A DNA stretch of 64,000 nucleotides, taken from contig JAFXCD010000020.1 in NCBI GenBank assembly GCA_017521605.1, forward strand, positions 20,160 through 84,159. The letters are read 5' to 3'. Below the pieces are notes generated by a model. The model did not search any database. It saw nothing but the letters and a program-made list of their open reading frames with translations, and was not told the DNA's origin. Position 1 is the first letter of the stretch. Each line of letters opens with the position of its first letter. The stretch is from Lachnospiraceae bacterium. GTDB taxonomy: Bacteria > Bacillota > Clostridia > Lachnospirales > Lachnospiraceae. A program made the translations under genes and the position numbers. Shown here in pieces: positions 1 through 9,008 of the stretch.

Positions 1-16
1 CTAACTAAACACACAA

Positions 17-44
17 AATGCCCGAGTCATCTCACTCGGGCATT
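17..44 (-). terminator. Intrinsic terminator, 11-bp stem
   Basis: Arms 17-27 and 34-44 pair perfectly around a 6-nt loop. On the - strand the stem runs into a T-rich stretch, so it ends the Cys-rich gene at 58-354. T's also follow on the + strand, so it may be bidirectional. Confidence 0.85.
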
Positions 45-57
45 CTTTTGATTCCTA

Positions 58-354
58 CTATCTGCAGTTACAATCCCTTCTGTCGTTATCATTGTAATCC
101 TTATAAGGCGTCCACTTTTCTCTTACTCTTTCATCATCGGAGCAATCGCAGCTGTCGTGATCATAATCCTCACAATCACATTCTCTTTCTCGCCTTGCAT
201 TACATATACAGGATTCTCTCTCCCACATTCTTGGCAGGGTATTGTGATTATCACAATGTTCATGACAATCACATCCACAACCAATATTGTTGGCGGAAAC
301 ATTATTATTCTTTCCACAGCAACATAATAAAAGTAAAATAATCCAACAATTCAT
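58..354 (-). CDS. Small Cys-rich protein, possibly spore- or surface-associated
   Basis: 98 aa. I do not recognise a family. The N-terminus is hydrophobic and contains a CCC run (about residues 3-13), which could be a short membrane anchor or signal. The rest is very polar and carries 16 Cys in total, mostly as C-x-C pairs (GCGCDC, CICN, CDCE, CDCS, CNC), mixed with Asp, Arg and His. The start has a clear ribosome site (AAGAGG, 7 nt upstream) and a terminator follows, so the frame looks real despite its odd composition. CxC-rich short proteins are common among coat proteins and metal-binding proteins of spore formers, but either role here is inference. Confidence 0.6.
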   Translation of the reverse strand: MNCWIILLLLCCCGKNNNVSANNIGCGCDCHEHCDNHNTLPRMWERESCICNARRERECDCEDYDHDSCDCSDDERVREKWTPYKDYNDNDRRDCNCR

Positions 355-416
355 AACAAAACCTCTTAAGGTTATTTTACTCTTATACTATTCTAAACTT
401 ATTATCCTGTGCTTGT

Positions 417-2237
417 TTATTCTCCTATAAATACAACAATGCTTCTCTTTTCAATAGTATACACTGTATCAATAGCATTTTCTGTACTATCTGAATCAGA
501 ATATGCATTATTAGAGGTAACCAAAAGCTTTCTCCACTTTTTCTTTTTAGGTAATTTTGGCAAAGCAAATTCATGTTCTTCCCAATGCATATTCACTGCT
601 ACATAGTAATAAACACCTTCACAACCTATCGCATAGTCTCCACAAAGCATAAATCCTATATGTCTGCTGTAATGCTCCCATGATGGTTTCCATGCTTCAC
701 TACCATGGTAGGATATATCAGGACTTCCATAAGATTTGTAATCCATAATCATGCATTCCTTGGGCAAATGAAATACCCCTGTGCACTTGCGAAATAAAAT
801 CAGCTCTTTCACAAAAGTATAAAATTCCTGATTCTTATTGATATCCTTCCAATTCAACCAGGTAATCTCGTTATCTTGACAATATGGATTATTATTACCT
901 TTTTGCGAATTTCCAAATTCATCGCCCATAAAAATGAATGGCGTTCCCTGTGAAAGCATTAATAAGGTCATTGCATTCCGCATCTGCTTTCCTCTTAAGG
1001 CTAATATCTGTTTCTTTCTGGTACTCCCTTCCACACCACAATTCCAGCTAAAATTATAGTCTACTCCATCTTTATTATCTTCACCATTTGCTTCATTGTA
1101 TTTTCTGTCATAACTCACTAAATCTGCCAGCGTGAAACCATAATAATTTGTAATATAATTAATCACACCATTGGTGGCCGGATTGATACGCATATGCTTC
1201 ATTACCTCATAAAGCATACCTTCATCACCCTTTAAGAAGCGGCGCATATCATACATATATCCATCATTGTAAGTAGCTAATCTGCGATACTTTGGCTTTT
1301 CATGATTTACATACAATTCATTCACTGGGAATTGCTGATACCAAAGCTTACACTCACTTAAGAAAGCATCCTTAACCACCTCTTTTATCTGATGAATATC
1401 CCCAATCAAATGAAAACCATCCACATGATATTCAATATGCCAGAATTTAAGCACCTGAATTATATCACCTACCGGCATATCATTCATAAAATATACCTGC
1501 ATAATTACTTCCATATGATTTTTATGGAAAGCTTTTATCATATCCTTACATTCCACAGTTGCATCTGCATTATAAGAATACGCCTGCTTTGGTGCATAAT
1601 AATATGCTTCCTTATAACCCCAATAGTTTAACTTTGACTTTTCAAGCAACATCTGCTGTGACTGTATACTCTTTTGCATAGCCGGCTTTTCATTAAATTC
1701 ATAAATAGGTTGTAACTCTACTGTTGTAACTCCTAAATCTTTCAAATAAGGGATTTTTTCAACAACTCCGGCAAACGTTCCTTTCCCTTTTACTCCTGAA
1801 GAAGAATGCTTAGTAAATCCGCGAATATGCATACCATATACAACAGATTCATCATAAGAAAGACAGGGAAAACAATCATCTTCCCAATCATACTCATCAT
1901 CTGTCAAAACTGCTTTATATACCTCTGCCTCCTTAAGTACACCAAATTCATTATCCACCATATATGCTTTGGCATATTTATCTACAACCAGCTTCCCATC
2001 TTCATAAAACAAATAAGAAATCTCATGAGCATTCACATCGTTTACATTCATGTAAAATACATTTCCGATTTTCTGTTCCCTTGGAAAAGGAATTTTCTTT
2101 ATTTCTTTTCCGGAATTCTTATCATACAAAACGATCCCGCAATCTTCACTCTTTGAAACAAATGAAACCTGCAATTCCTTATCTATTCTATTTACACCGT
2201 AAGGATGTTGCAAAAAGCGCAACTTCTCATTATGCAT
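417..2237 (-). CDS. GH13 alpha-amylase/debranching-like protein, catalytic motifs lost (probable pseudoenzyme)
   Basis: 606 aa from the ATG at 2237; a GTG nine bases upstream is also possible, but GAGG sits 8 nt before this ATG. The N-terminal ~95 residues look like a CBM48-type beta-sandwich, followed by a GH13 barrel of the glycogen-debranching/isoamylase type. Scaffold motifs remain: VYGMHIRGFTKH, GFTLADLVSYDRKYNEANGE, SWNCGVEG and GTPFIFMGDEFGNSQKGNNN. The catalytic regions do not. Region I reads EVIMQVYFMND with no NH. Region II reads VDGFHLIGD, where active enzymes have GFRFD with the nucleophile Asp. Region IV reads NYITNYYGF, where active enzymes have HD. The stretch between regions I and II is only about 20 residues. 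I infer a non-catalytic glucan-binding or regulatory role. The frame is intact over its full length, so it is not a decaying gene. Confidence 0.8.
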   Translation of the reverse strand: MHNEKLRFLQHPYGVNRIDKELQVSFVSKSEDCGIVLYDKNSGKEIKKIPFPREQKIGNVFYMNVNDVNAHEISYLFYEDGKLVVDKYAKAYMVDNEFGVLKEAEVYKAVLTDDEYDWEDDCFPCLSYDESVVYGMHIRGFTKHSSSGVKGKGTFAGVVEKIPYLKDLGVTTVELQPIYEFNEKPAMQKSIQSQQMLLEKSKLNYWGYKEAYYYAPKQAYSYNADATVECKDMIKAFHKNHMEVIMQVYFMNDMPVGDIIQVLKFWHIEYHVDGFHLIGDIHQIKEVVKDAFLSECKLWYQQFPVNELYVNHEKPKYRRLATYNDGYMYDMRRFLKGDEGMLYEVMKHMRINPATNGVINYITNYYGFTLADLVSYDRKYNEANGEDNKDGVDYNFSWNCGVEGSTRKKQILALRGKQMRNAMTLLMLSQGTPFIFMGDEFGNSQKGNNNPYCQDNEITWLNWKDINKNQEFYTFVKELILFRKCTGVFHLPKECMIMDYKSYGSPDISYHGSEAWKPSWEHYSRHIGFMLCGDYAIGCEGVYYYVAVNMHWEEHEFALPKLPKKKKWRKLLVTSNNAYSDSDSTENAIDTVYTIEKRSIVVFIGE

Positions 2238-2272
2238 ATCATACACCTCACTTACGTTTTTTCTCTACTACT

Positions 2273-2301
2273 ATTCTACTTTATCTGTAATTCTAATGCA
2301 A
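2273..2301 (-). promoter_or_regulatory. sigma-A-like promoter of the GH13 gene
   Basis: Read on the - strand: TTGCAT (2296-2301), a 17-bp spacer, then TAGAAT (2273-2278), about 35 bases before the start codon at 2237. Confidence 0.5.
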
Positions 2302-2349
2302 GTTTCACTTGTAATTTCTTCCATACTTTATCTCAAACCCTTATACCAC

Positions 2350-2378
2350 TTGCAACAATTTCCAGAATAAGATATAAT
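2350..2378 (+). promoter_or_regulatory. sigma-A promoter of the DUF1292 gene
   Basis: TTGCAA (2350-2355), a 17-bp spacer, then a consensus TATAAT (2373-2378), 42 bases before the start of the gene at 2421. Confidence 0.7.
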
Positions 2379-2420
2379 TATTGAAAACATAGGGCAAAAA
2401 ACCTTAAAAAGGAGGAGATT

Positions 2421-2735
2421 ATGACAAAACAGGAACAATTTGATGAAGAAATGACTGTAGATATTACTTTAGAAAATGACGAAGTCGTAACCTGTGCAAT
2501 TATTACTATTTTAGAAGTAGAAGGCAAAGACTATATTGTATTACTTCCATTGGATGAAGATGGTAATAATGAGGATGGGGAAGTTTGGTTTTATGGATAT
2601 AGTGAGAATCCGGATGACCCTAACGAAGAGCCGGTTCTTGAGTATATTGAAGATGATGATGAATATGAAGCTGTTGCAGATGCCTTTGATGAGTATCTGG
2701 ATAATTGCGAATTTGATGAATTAGTCGAAGAATAA
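2421..2735 (+). CDS. DUF1292 (YrzB-like) acidic protein
   Basis: 104 aa, strongly acidic. The pattern ITLENDEVVTCAIITILEVEGKDYIVLLP followed by an E/D-rich GEVWFYGY segment is that of the DUF1292 family (YrzB in Bacillus). These are small cytosolic proteins of unknown function, widespread in Firmicutes. An AAGGAGGAG ribosome site precedes the ATG. The gene stands alone between its own promoter and a strong terminator. Function is unknown; family assignment is confident. Confidence 0.85.
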   Translation: MTKQEQFDEEMTVDITLENDEVVTCAIITILEVEGKDYIVLLPLDEDGNNEDGEVWFYGYSENPDDPNEEPVLEYIEDDDEYEAVADAFDEYLDNCEFDELVEE

Positions 2736-2757
2736 AAGGGACCTTACGGTCCCTTTT
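2734..2757. terminator. Bidirectional terminator
   Basis: A perfect 10-bp stem (2734-2743 with 2748-2757) around TTAC, flanked by A's and T's. It overlaps the stop codons of the two convergent genes at 2421-2735 and 2756-3409 and so serves both. Confidence 0.9.
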
Positions 2758-3409
2758 ATTGATGTAATCTTACATAATTTTCAAAAGCATTGGCTGTATC
2801 CACTATACAGACCAGTCGCAAAACACTTACAACAATCACTGCTATAAGTGCTACTATCATACCAATACCTCCCAGTATAGGAATAACCATAAATACTATC
2901 AAAGATACAAACAGAACTACCAGCCAAGTCATTAATAACCTCCAAAGCTCACTCCATTTCATAGATAGCGCATTATTAATTCCGCTTAAGGTCTCCGAAA
3001 AACCATACATTTCCTGACACATTGCCACAAATCCAACCACTATCATTACAACTGCCACAAAATATATAATTGTAACATTATAAGTAAAAACTGAGGCAAC
3101 TGTAACGATAGGTACTGCAATATTACAAATACCAGCAATCTTAAAGTGATTACTTTCTTTAGACATCACAAGTAATATGATACCATATGTCACTCCAACC
3201 AACACCGTTATAATCTGTATCATCCTATACATTCCTGTAGGTATACTAACATTACTCAAAATATTACAAACTATCTGTAATATGGAAAGAATAAATATAA
3301 TCCGAACTTTACCTTCCAAAAATCTGCTTCTTTCAACCCTTTCAACATCCTGTGCTTCTTCATGATAACCATAGCCTTCAGAATTCTGTCCAAAATATGT
3401 ATCCGCCAT
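2756..3409 (-). CDS. Membrane protein of unknown function, about 5 TM segments
   Basis: 217 aa from the ATG at 3409, chosen because GGAGGAG lies 4-6 nt upstream. The in-frame ATG at 3424 would place that site inside the gene. After a polar ~35-residue N-terminus come about five hydrophobic helices, the last two close together near the C-terminus (IVFMVIPILGGIGMIVALIAVIVV). No catalytic motif is visible. It is a single gene between a shared terminator and the helicase. I do not recognise the family. Confidence 0.7.
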   Translation of the reverse strand: MADTYFGQNSEGYGYHEEAQDVERVERSRFLEGKVRIIFILSILQIVCNILSNVSIPTGMYRMIQIITVLVGVTYGIILLVMSKESNHFKIAGICNIAVPIVTVASVFTYNVTIIYFVAVVMIVVGFVAMCQEMYGFSETLSGINNALSMKWSELWRLLMTWLVVLFVSLIVFMVIPILGGIGMIVALIAVIVVSVLRLVCIVDTANAFENYVRLHQ

Positions 3410-3513
3410 TTTGCTCCTCCTCATATATAAACCAGATAAGAATATAATATCTAATCACCCAACAATATTCAACACAAATTATACCACATTAAGTCAGATA
3501 ACGTGCAAATCTC

Positions 3514-5379
3514 TTAAGATAATCCGAGTTCCTCCAAAAAGCGGCTAATTAATCTGGGATTTTCTTTTGTTCCTGTGACATAATGTAATTCAATTTTTGT
3601 TTTTGCTCTGGTTATTGCCACATAAAAAAGTCTCCTTTCCTCTTCTATCAATTCTTCTGTAACCATTTCTCCCTTCTTTAATTTCGGTATCACACCGTCA
3701 TTAAGGTTCAATATATACACCTTATTAAATTCTAATCCTTTTGCTGCATGCATTGTCATCAAATGAATGCCTTTCGAATTTTCTTTGTTTTGATTTATAT
3801 GCTTGCACATAACTTCTTGTCCACACTCCATATGCTGTTTCCAACTTATAAAATCACTATACCCATCTACGTCTTCCTGCAGCCACTCCAGCACTTCTCT
3901 CCATTCATCCGGAAGCATAGCATGATTTCCGGCTTTAACATTCAAATACTTCTCGTAACCCATGGCATATAAAATATAAGTAATTCCCAGTTTGGGACGT
4001 AACTTACTCAACCATTGCAACTGTCGTTCCAGCTTCTCAATTTGTTCTACTATATCTTCTTTGTCGTAAATACTATTACCAAGACGACTTTTTAGTAGTT
4101 TGAAATCAATCGATTTTTCGGTTAATACTTCTCTTCCAATTGGTAATCTAAGTTTATGAAAAATTCTTAAGTATAGTGCTCTATCCTTACATCCCAAAGA
4201 CGCACTAAAGAAATCCAAAATATCACATACAATAAAATGCTCATAATAAGATTGTATTTTCTCTCTTAAAATATATGGAATTTGTTTTGCTGCCAATGCA
4301 TTTGCAAAACTTTGTAAAGAAGCATTTGTACGAAACAAAACCGCCTCCTTACATAAATTTTCTTTATCCTTATCTACAAATTCCCTAATCAGATTATTGT
4401 ACATTTCCTGTGAATTAACACTTCCTATCAAATACACTTCACCATTTATTTTTGCACTCACACCGGAAATAATCTTCTTTTCCAAACGTTCTTTATTCTT
4501 TGATATTAAATTTTGAGAAGCTCTGACAACAGAATCCGCACAACGATAATTCACATTAAGCTGTACTATTCTTGTATTTTTATAGTCATTTAGAAATTTT
4601 TGAAAACATTTACCCTCAGAACCTCTGAATCCATAAATAGCCTGGTCATCATCCCCTACAACAAACAGATTCTGTTTATCGCTTGTAATCATATGTATTA
4701 GTTCATATTGTATAGGATTAATATCCTGATATTCATCAATCAGTATATATTCATAACGTTCTCTACATTTAATTAACAGCTTGTTATCTATCTTTAATTC
4801 CTTTTTACATAAATACAACATATCGTCAAAATCCATACGCTTATATTGCTGCAACAATTTATGGTATTTATGAAATCCCTCTTTTAAATCATTTTCCCCC
4901 TCCTTTATTTTTCCTGTATTCTTATAAAAACTGACCTGTTCCAAAAATCTTCTAATTTCAAAATTTGAGACTTCTTCTGATGTTTCTTGCAAAATCATTG
5001 TTGCCAATCTAAATTTTTCCTGTGGAGTAATTAATTGATATTCTGAATATTTTTTGATATTTTTGATAATATGATAGAAATAAGAATGAAAGGTTCCAAA
5101 ACTCACATAACCTTGGTTATTATTTTGTTGAAACACAAATTGATTTTTCTGTTCATAGAATTTTTGTTGCATGGAAAGAGCAGCTTCTTTTGTATATGTG
5201 ATGACCAATATTTTGTCGGCAGGTACATTTCTTTCATAAATCAAATACAATAACCTGCGTATAATTGTTAGGGTTTTTCCGGAACCGGGACCTGCCACTA
5301 CCAGGGCAGGCCCTTCTCCGTGCTTCACAGCTTCACACTGTGCTTCATTTAACCCTTCAAACAAAGGAGAATTAAGCAT
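3514..5379 (-). CDS. UvrD/Rep-type superfamily 1 DNA helicase
   Basis: 621 aa. ATP-dependent 3'-5' DNA helicase of the UvrD/PcrA/Rep superfamily. Visible motifs: Walker A AGPGSGKT (residues 29-36), motif Ia VITYTKEAA, Walker B with IDEYQD (about 214-219), motif [15 protein letters not shown] (about 242-253), motif [10 protein letters not shown] and motif [11 protein letters not shown] near the C-terminus. PcrA is about 740 aa, so this is a short member lacking part of the C-terminal extension. The start overlaps the end of gltX by 8 bp, so the two are probably translationally coupled. It may act in repair or replication-fork rescue, but paralogs are common and I give no symbol. Confidence 0.88.
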   Translation of the reverse strand: MLNSPLFEGLNEAQCEAVKHGEGPALVVAGPGSGKTLTIIRRLLYLIYERNVPADKILVITYTKEAALSMQQKFYEQKNQFVFQQNNNQGYVSFGTFHSYFYHIIKNIKKYSEYQLITPQEKFRLATMILQETSEEVSNFEIRRFLEQVSFYKNTGKIKEGENDLKEGFHKYHKLLQQYKRMDFDDMLYLCKKELKIDNKLLIKCRERYEYILIDEYQDINPIQYELIHMITSDKQNLFVVGDDDQAIYGFRGSEGKCFQKFLNDYKNTRIVQLNVNYRCADSVVRASQNLISKNKERLEKKIISGVSAKINGEVYLIGSVNSQEMYNNLIREFVDKDKENLCKEAVLFRTNASLQSFANALAAKQIPYILREKIQSYYEHFIVCDILDFFSASLGCKDRALYLRIFHKLRLPIGREVLTEKSIDFKLLKSRLGNSIYDKEDIVEQIEKLERQLQWLSKLRPKLGITYILYAMGYEKYLNVKAGNHAMLPDEWREVLEWLQEDVDGYSDFISWKQHMECGQEVMCKHINQNKENSKGIHLMTMHAAKGLEFNKVYILNLNDGVIPKLKKGEMVTEELIEEERRLFYVAITRAKTKIELHYVTGTKENPRLISRFLEELGLS

Positions 5380-6829
5380 TCTTTAAAAGCTCAATACCCT
5401 TGCGAATACGTGCAAGAGACTCTTCCTTTCCAAGAATTTCCATAATCTCTGTAGCACCGGCAGGGGTCATCTGCTTGCCGGATACTGCAGTACGGATGGG
5501 CCACATTACATAGCCGTTCTTACAGCCCTTCTCTTCTACATATTTTACAAGTGTCTGATACAGAGCATCATTACTATAATCATCCTGAGCCTCTAAAAGT
5601 GGAAGAATCTCTGTTAATACTTCCAATGAAGTCTCTGTATTGGTCTTCATCTTCTTATGAGTATACATTTCCACATCATACTCCGGTAAAGCTTCAAAGA
5701 AATCTACCTGTGCAGCAATATCATGGAAGGTTTCAATACGGGTCTTTACCATGGCCGCAATCTTCTTTAAATCAAAATTCTTGGTAAGTGCAGCCTTCAA
5801 ATAGCTTTCAGCCATATCATAGAACTTATCTCCATCCATAGCCTTCAAATACTCGCCATTCATCCAACGAAGCTTCACAATGTCGAATACAGCGGGAGAT
5901 TTACTGATACGCTTATAATCAAACTTCTCAATCAATTCCTGCAAACTGAAGATTTCATTATTATCCTCAGGACTCCAGCCCAGCAATGCAATATAGTTTA
6001 CGATAGCCTCCGTTAAGAAGCCCTGCTCCAGTAAATCTTCAAAAGATGAATGTCCACTTCTCTTGGACAATTTCTTATGATTTTCATCGGTAATCAATGG
6101 CAGATGCACATAAACCGGCACTTCCCAACCAAAGGCATCATACAAACGCACATACTTAGGTGACGAAGAAAGATACTCATTTCCTCTTACCACATGGGTA
6201 ATATTCATTGTATGGTCATCCACTACATTTGCAAAATTATAAGTAGGATATCCGTCTGACTTAATCAAAATCATGTCATCCAATTCACTGTTTTGTACAG
6301 TAATGGCACCATAGAGTTCATCATGGAAGGTTGTGGTACCCTCTGTAGGATTGTTCTGCCGGATAACAAACGGCTTTCCGGCATCTAAATTTTCCTTAAT
6401 TTCTTCCTGGGAAAGGCCCAAACAATGCTTATCATAAATGGTAATTTCCTTACCTTCTACTACTTCACTCTTTAAAGTAGCCAGTCTTTCCTTATCACAG
6501 AAGCAGTAATATGCTTCCCCCTTATCAATCAGCTCCTTGGCATACTTCATGTAAATACCGGTCTGCATACGCTCACTCTGTACATATGGACCGTATCCGC
6601 CATCCTTATCAGGGCCTTCATCATGAATCAGTCCCGTCTTCTCCATGGTACGGTAAATAATCTCTGTAGCACCTTCTACAAAACGCTCCTGGTCTGTATC
6701 CTCAATACGAAGCATAAAGCTTCCTCCAGCATGCTTTGCAATCAAAAACTCATACAATGCCGAGCGTAAATTACCTACATGCATTTTCCCTGTAGGGCTG
6801 GGTGCATATCTTGTTCTAATCTTTGTCAT
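5372..6829 (-). CDS. gltX: Glutamate--tRNA ligase
   Basis: 485 aa. Charges tRNA-Glu (and often tRNA-Gln in bacteria lacking GlnRS) with glutamate, in the cytosol. Class I signature [14 protein letters not shown] at the N-terminus (HVGN is the HIGH motif) and KLSKRSG near residue 245 (KMSKS motif); the C-terminal anticodon-binding domain is helical. The ATG at 6829 is chosen because GGAGG lies 8 nt upstream; an in-frame TTG at 6844 overlaps that site. It lies 18 nt after the hydrogenase gene and overlaps the helicase gene. Confidence 0.95.
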   Translation of the reverse strand: MTKIRTRYAPSPTGKMHVGNLRSALYEFLIAKHAGGSFMLRIEDTDQERFVEGATEIIYRTMEKTGLIHDEGPDKDGGYGPYVQSERMQTGIYMKYAKELIDKGEAYYCFCDKERLATLKSEVVEGKEITIYDKHCLGLSQEEIKENLDAGKPFVIRQNNPTEGTTTFHDELYGAITVQNSELDDMILIKSDGYPTYNFANVVDDHTMNITHVVRGNEYLSSSPKYVRLYDAFGWEVPVYVHLPLITDENHKKLSKRSGHSSFEDLLEQGFLTEAIVNYIALLGWSPEDNNEIFSLQELIEKFDYKRISKSPAVFDIVKLRWMNGEYLKAMDGDKFYDMAESYLKAALTKNFDLKKIAAMVKTRIETFHDIAAQVDFFEALPEYDVEMYTHKKMKTNTETSLEVLTEILPLLEAQDDYSNDALYQTLVKYVEEKGCKNGYVMWPIRTAVSGKQMTPAGATEIMEILGKEESLARIRKGIELLKNA

Positions 6830-6847
6830 TTCTATTTCCTCCAAATT

Positions 6848-8350
6848 TTATTCTTCATTCATATCAGGCACTTTCTTTTCTGCCGCTTCTTTAAATCTGT
6901 TTACTTCCTTAACCGCCTGTGGCAAAGCAATATTGGTTCCCGCACCGGCAATACAGCCACCGGGACATGCCATACCCTCTATTAAGCAACCATTTTTCTT
7001 TCCTGCCTTAGCCAAAAGTAGCATTTTTTTACATTCTGCCAGACTTTCTGCATGCTCAATCTTAACTTCCGTTCCGGGATAGTATTTGTTAATGCATTCT
7101 TCAATGGCACTGGCCACACCACCTGCGACACCATAACCACGTCCGGCCGCGGTAGCATCTTTCATCTCGTCCATAGCCTGTATTTCGTCCAGCAGGATGC
7201 CCTTGGCTTCAAACATACCCGTAAGCTCTTCAAAGGTAATAACAAAATCCACATCCGAACGAACTGTTCTTCTGGAAGCTTCCAGTTTTTTGGAGGCACA
7301 TGGGCCAATAAATACAACATGGGCATCCGGATGTTCTTCCTTGATGATACGTGCTGTAGCAACCATAGGAGTTAATTCATTACTGATTTTATCAATGGTT
7401 TCCGGAAACAGATTCTTGGCCATTACTGACCATGACGGACAACAGGAGGTTAATGCAAATGCCTGCTTTCCGGAAGCCACTTCTTTCACATAATGCTCCG
7501 CTTCTGCAATACAACCCAAATCCGCACCTATAGCAGTTTCGTATACTTCTGCAAATCCAAGCTGCTTCAATGCAGTTTTAAAAACTTCCGGTGTTACCTT
7601 AGGTCCAAACTGTCCCACAAACGCCGGTGCAACCTGAGCAATAACTTTTTTCCCTGATTTCATAGCTTTAATCAGCTGGAAAATCTGTGACTTATCCGCA
7701 ATAGCACCAAAAGGACAGCTTACCATACACTGACCACAAGATACACACATATCATTATCAATAACTGCTCTTCCACGTTCATCAGATTTTATAGCTCCAA
7801 TACCACATGCGGCTTTACAAGGACGTTCCTTATGAGTAATTGCATCATAAGGACAAATAGCCTTACATTTGCCACATTTAATACACTTTTCCTGGTCTAT
7901 TACAGATTTACCATTTACAAAGGTGATGGCATCTTTAGGACAAACCTCCTGGCATGGGTGAGCAACACATCCCATGCAGGCATTGGTCACAAAATATTCA
8001 TTTTCCGGACAGGCATTGCATGCGGAAGGAATAACCTGCATTAAAGGTGGTTCATAATATTTCTCATCAATATTACTTTCCTCTACACCCTCTGTCAAAT
8101 GTCCGGGACGATTTCTGTTTTCAGGTCTTAAGCTCATACCCATAGCCAGACGGATACGCTCTCTGATAATAGCTCTATCACGATATACACTTTCCCAATA
8201 CTCTGATTCATCATAATCAACCAGTTTATATGGCAAAGCTTCCATATCATCCTTTAAATTAGTCGATTCATAGGCCAATTTAGAAACTTCTCGAAATACC
8301 ATTCTTCTCCTCTGACGAATGGGTGTATCGATTCCTCTCATATCGCTCAT
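6848..8350 (-). CDS. [FeFe] hydrogenase, group B-type
   Basis: 500 aa from the ATG at 8350 (GAGGAAAG upstream; a GTG 15 bases earlier is possible). Catalyses reversible H2 formation with ferredoxin-type electron carriers. A Cys-rich ferredoxin region (about residues 110-215) holds several CxxCxxCxxxC patterns. The H-cluster motifs are L1 TSCCPSW (about 301-307), L2 GPCASKKLE (about 349-357) and L3 EGMACPGGC (about 458-466), so the active site looks complete. The Cys layout and GPCASKK variant fit the poorly studied group B enzymes rather than the classic CpI type. No maturation genes (hydEFG) or NuoE/F-like partners are in the window. It is probably transcribed with gltX and the helicase. Confidence 0.88.
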   Translation of the reverse strand: MSDMRGIDTPIRQRRRMVFREVSKLAYESTNLKDDMEALPYKLVDYDESEYWESVYRDRAIIRERIRLAMGMSLRPENRNRPGHLTEGVEESNIDEKYYEPPLMQVIPSACNACPENEYFVTNACMGCVAHPCQEVCPKDAITFVNGKSVIDQEKCIKCGKCKAICPYDAITHKERPCKAACGIGAIKSDERGRAVIDNDMCVSCGQCMVSCPFGAIADKSQIFQLIKAMKSGKKVIAQVAPAFVGQFGPKVTPEVFKTALKQLGFAEVYETAIGADLGCIAEAEHYVKEVASGKQAFALTSCCPSWSVMAKNLFPETIDKISNELTPMVATARIIKEEHPDAHVVFIGPCASKKLEASRRTVRSDVDFVITFEELTGMFEAKGILLDEIQAMDEMKDATAAGRGYGVAGGVASAIEECINKYYPGTEVKIEHAESLAECKKMLLLAKAGKKNGCLIEGMACPGGCIAGAGTNIALPQAVKEVNRFKEAAEKKVPDMNEE

Positions 8351-8428
8351 AAAGACTTTCCTCACTTGTATTCCAAAGTTCTTACCAGCTTATTTTATCA
8401 TAATTCATCGTTTTGCACACTGGTTCTT

Positions 8429-8457
8429 ATAGTATAACATTAAATTGAATTTTTCAA
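8429..8457 (-). promoter_or_regulatory. Candidate sigma-A promoter of the hydrogenase-gltX operon
   Basis: On the - strand: TTGAAA (8452-8457), a 17-bp spacer, then TACTAT (8429-8434). An overlapping TATACT gives a 15-bp spacer. About 80 bases upstream of the start. Confidence 0.4.
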
Positions 8458-8542
8458 AAGATGGTTTTTGACAATTTTGTTAAAATATTCACTAATTTCA
8501 TTGCTCATTCTGACGATTCCCCTCACCAATCAACCGTTTTCA

Positions 8543-8550
8543 CATACAAT
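8543..8550 (+). promoter_or_regulatory. Candidate sigma-E/K -10 element of cotJ
   Basis: CATACAAT matches the -10 consensus of the mother-cell factors sigma-E (CATACANT) and, with the next base, sigma-K (CATAnnnTA). It lies 32 bases before cotJA. The -35 side (about 8521-8530) is weak, so the call rests on the -10 box and on the known mother-cell control of cotJ in Bacillus. Confidence 0.4.
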
Positions 8551-8581
8551 ATAATAAAACACCTTATATGAAAGGCAGTCT

Positions 8582-8758
8582 ATGTATCATTATTCTCTTG
8601 AAAAATCAATTGATAATTTTACCATAGCAATGGCTTATGTACCATGGCAGAATTTTCAGCAAATCTATGAAAATCTGGAAGAAGCCTACAAGGAAGGTAC
8701 CATTTTTCCGGAATTAATCAAACCTTTTATGGGAAGGAGATGTTTAAGTGGCAAATAA
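8582..8758 (+). CDS. cotJA: Spore coat associated protein CotJA
   Basis: 58 aa. The core ...IAMAYVPWQNFQQIYE... and the end ...GTIFPELIKPFMGRR are typical of the small CotJA family, whose first half carries the AYVPWQ motif. It begins the cotJABC operon, whose products go into the inner spore coat in Bacillus. Its last 11 bases overlap cotJB, whose ribosome site (GGAAGGAGA) is inside cotJA, so translation is coupled. The ATG at 8582 has only a modest upstream site (GAAAGG). Confidence 0.85.
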   Translation: MYHYSLEKSIDNFTIAMAYVPWQNFQQIYENLEEAYKEGTIFPELIKPFMGRRCLSGK

Positions 8759-9005
8759 CGATATGCAGTGTATGTTAAATGATATTGGTATCGTGGATTT
8801 TACTCTGGTAGACTTAATGCTCTATTTGGATACTCACCCTACCTGTAAAGAAGCCATGGAATACTACAATCATTACGTAAAGGTAAAAAATAAGATGATG
8901 AAAGAATTTTCCATGCTATACTTCCCTTTGACCAAAGAACACGCGGAATCAACAACCGAATGGAGATGGGGAAATGCCCCTCTGCCATGGGAAAGGAGCT
9001 GCTAA
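8748..9005 (+). CDS. cotJB: Spore coat protein CotJB
   Basis: 85 aa, starting with GTG at 8748. GGAAGGAGA lies 7 nt upstream, and no other start fits. CotJB features: the N-terminal helix with DFTLVDLMLYLDTHP, then EAMEYYNHY, and a C-terminal W-rich tail (EWRWGNAPLPWE). A coat component produced with CotJA and CotJC in the mother cell. It overlaps cotJA by 11 bases and is 3 bases from cotJC. Confidence 0.9.
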   Translation: MANNDMQCMLNDIGIVDFTLVDLMLYLDTHPTCKEAMEYYNHYVKVKNKMMKEFSMLYFPLTKEHAESTTEWRWGNAPLPWERSC

Positions 9006-9008
9006 CTT

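Noticed and set aside
3514-5379. Truncated, inactive helicase
   Set aside because: Shorter than PcrA but all SF1 motifs Ia-VI are present.
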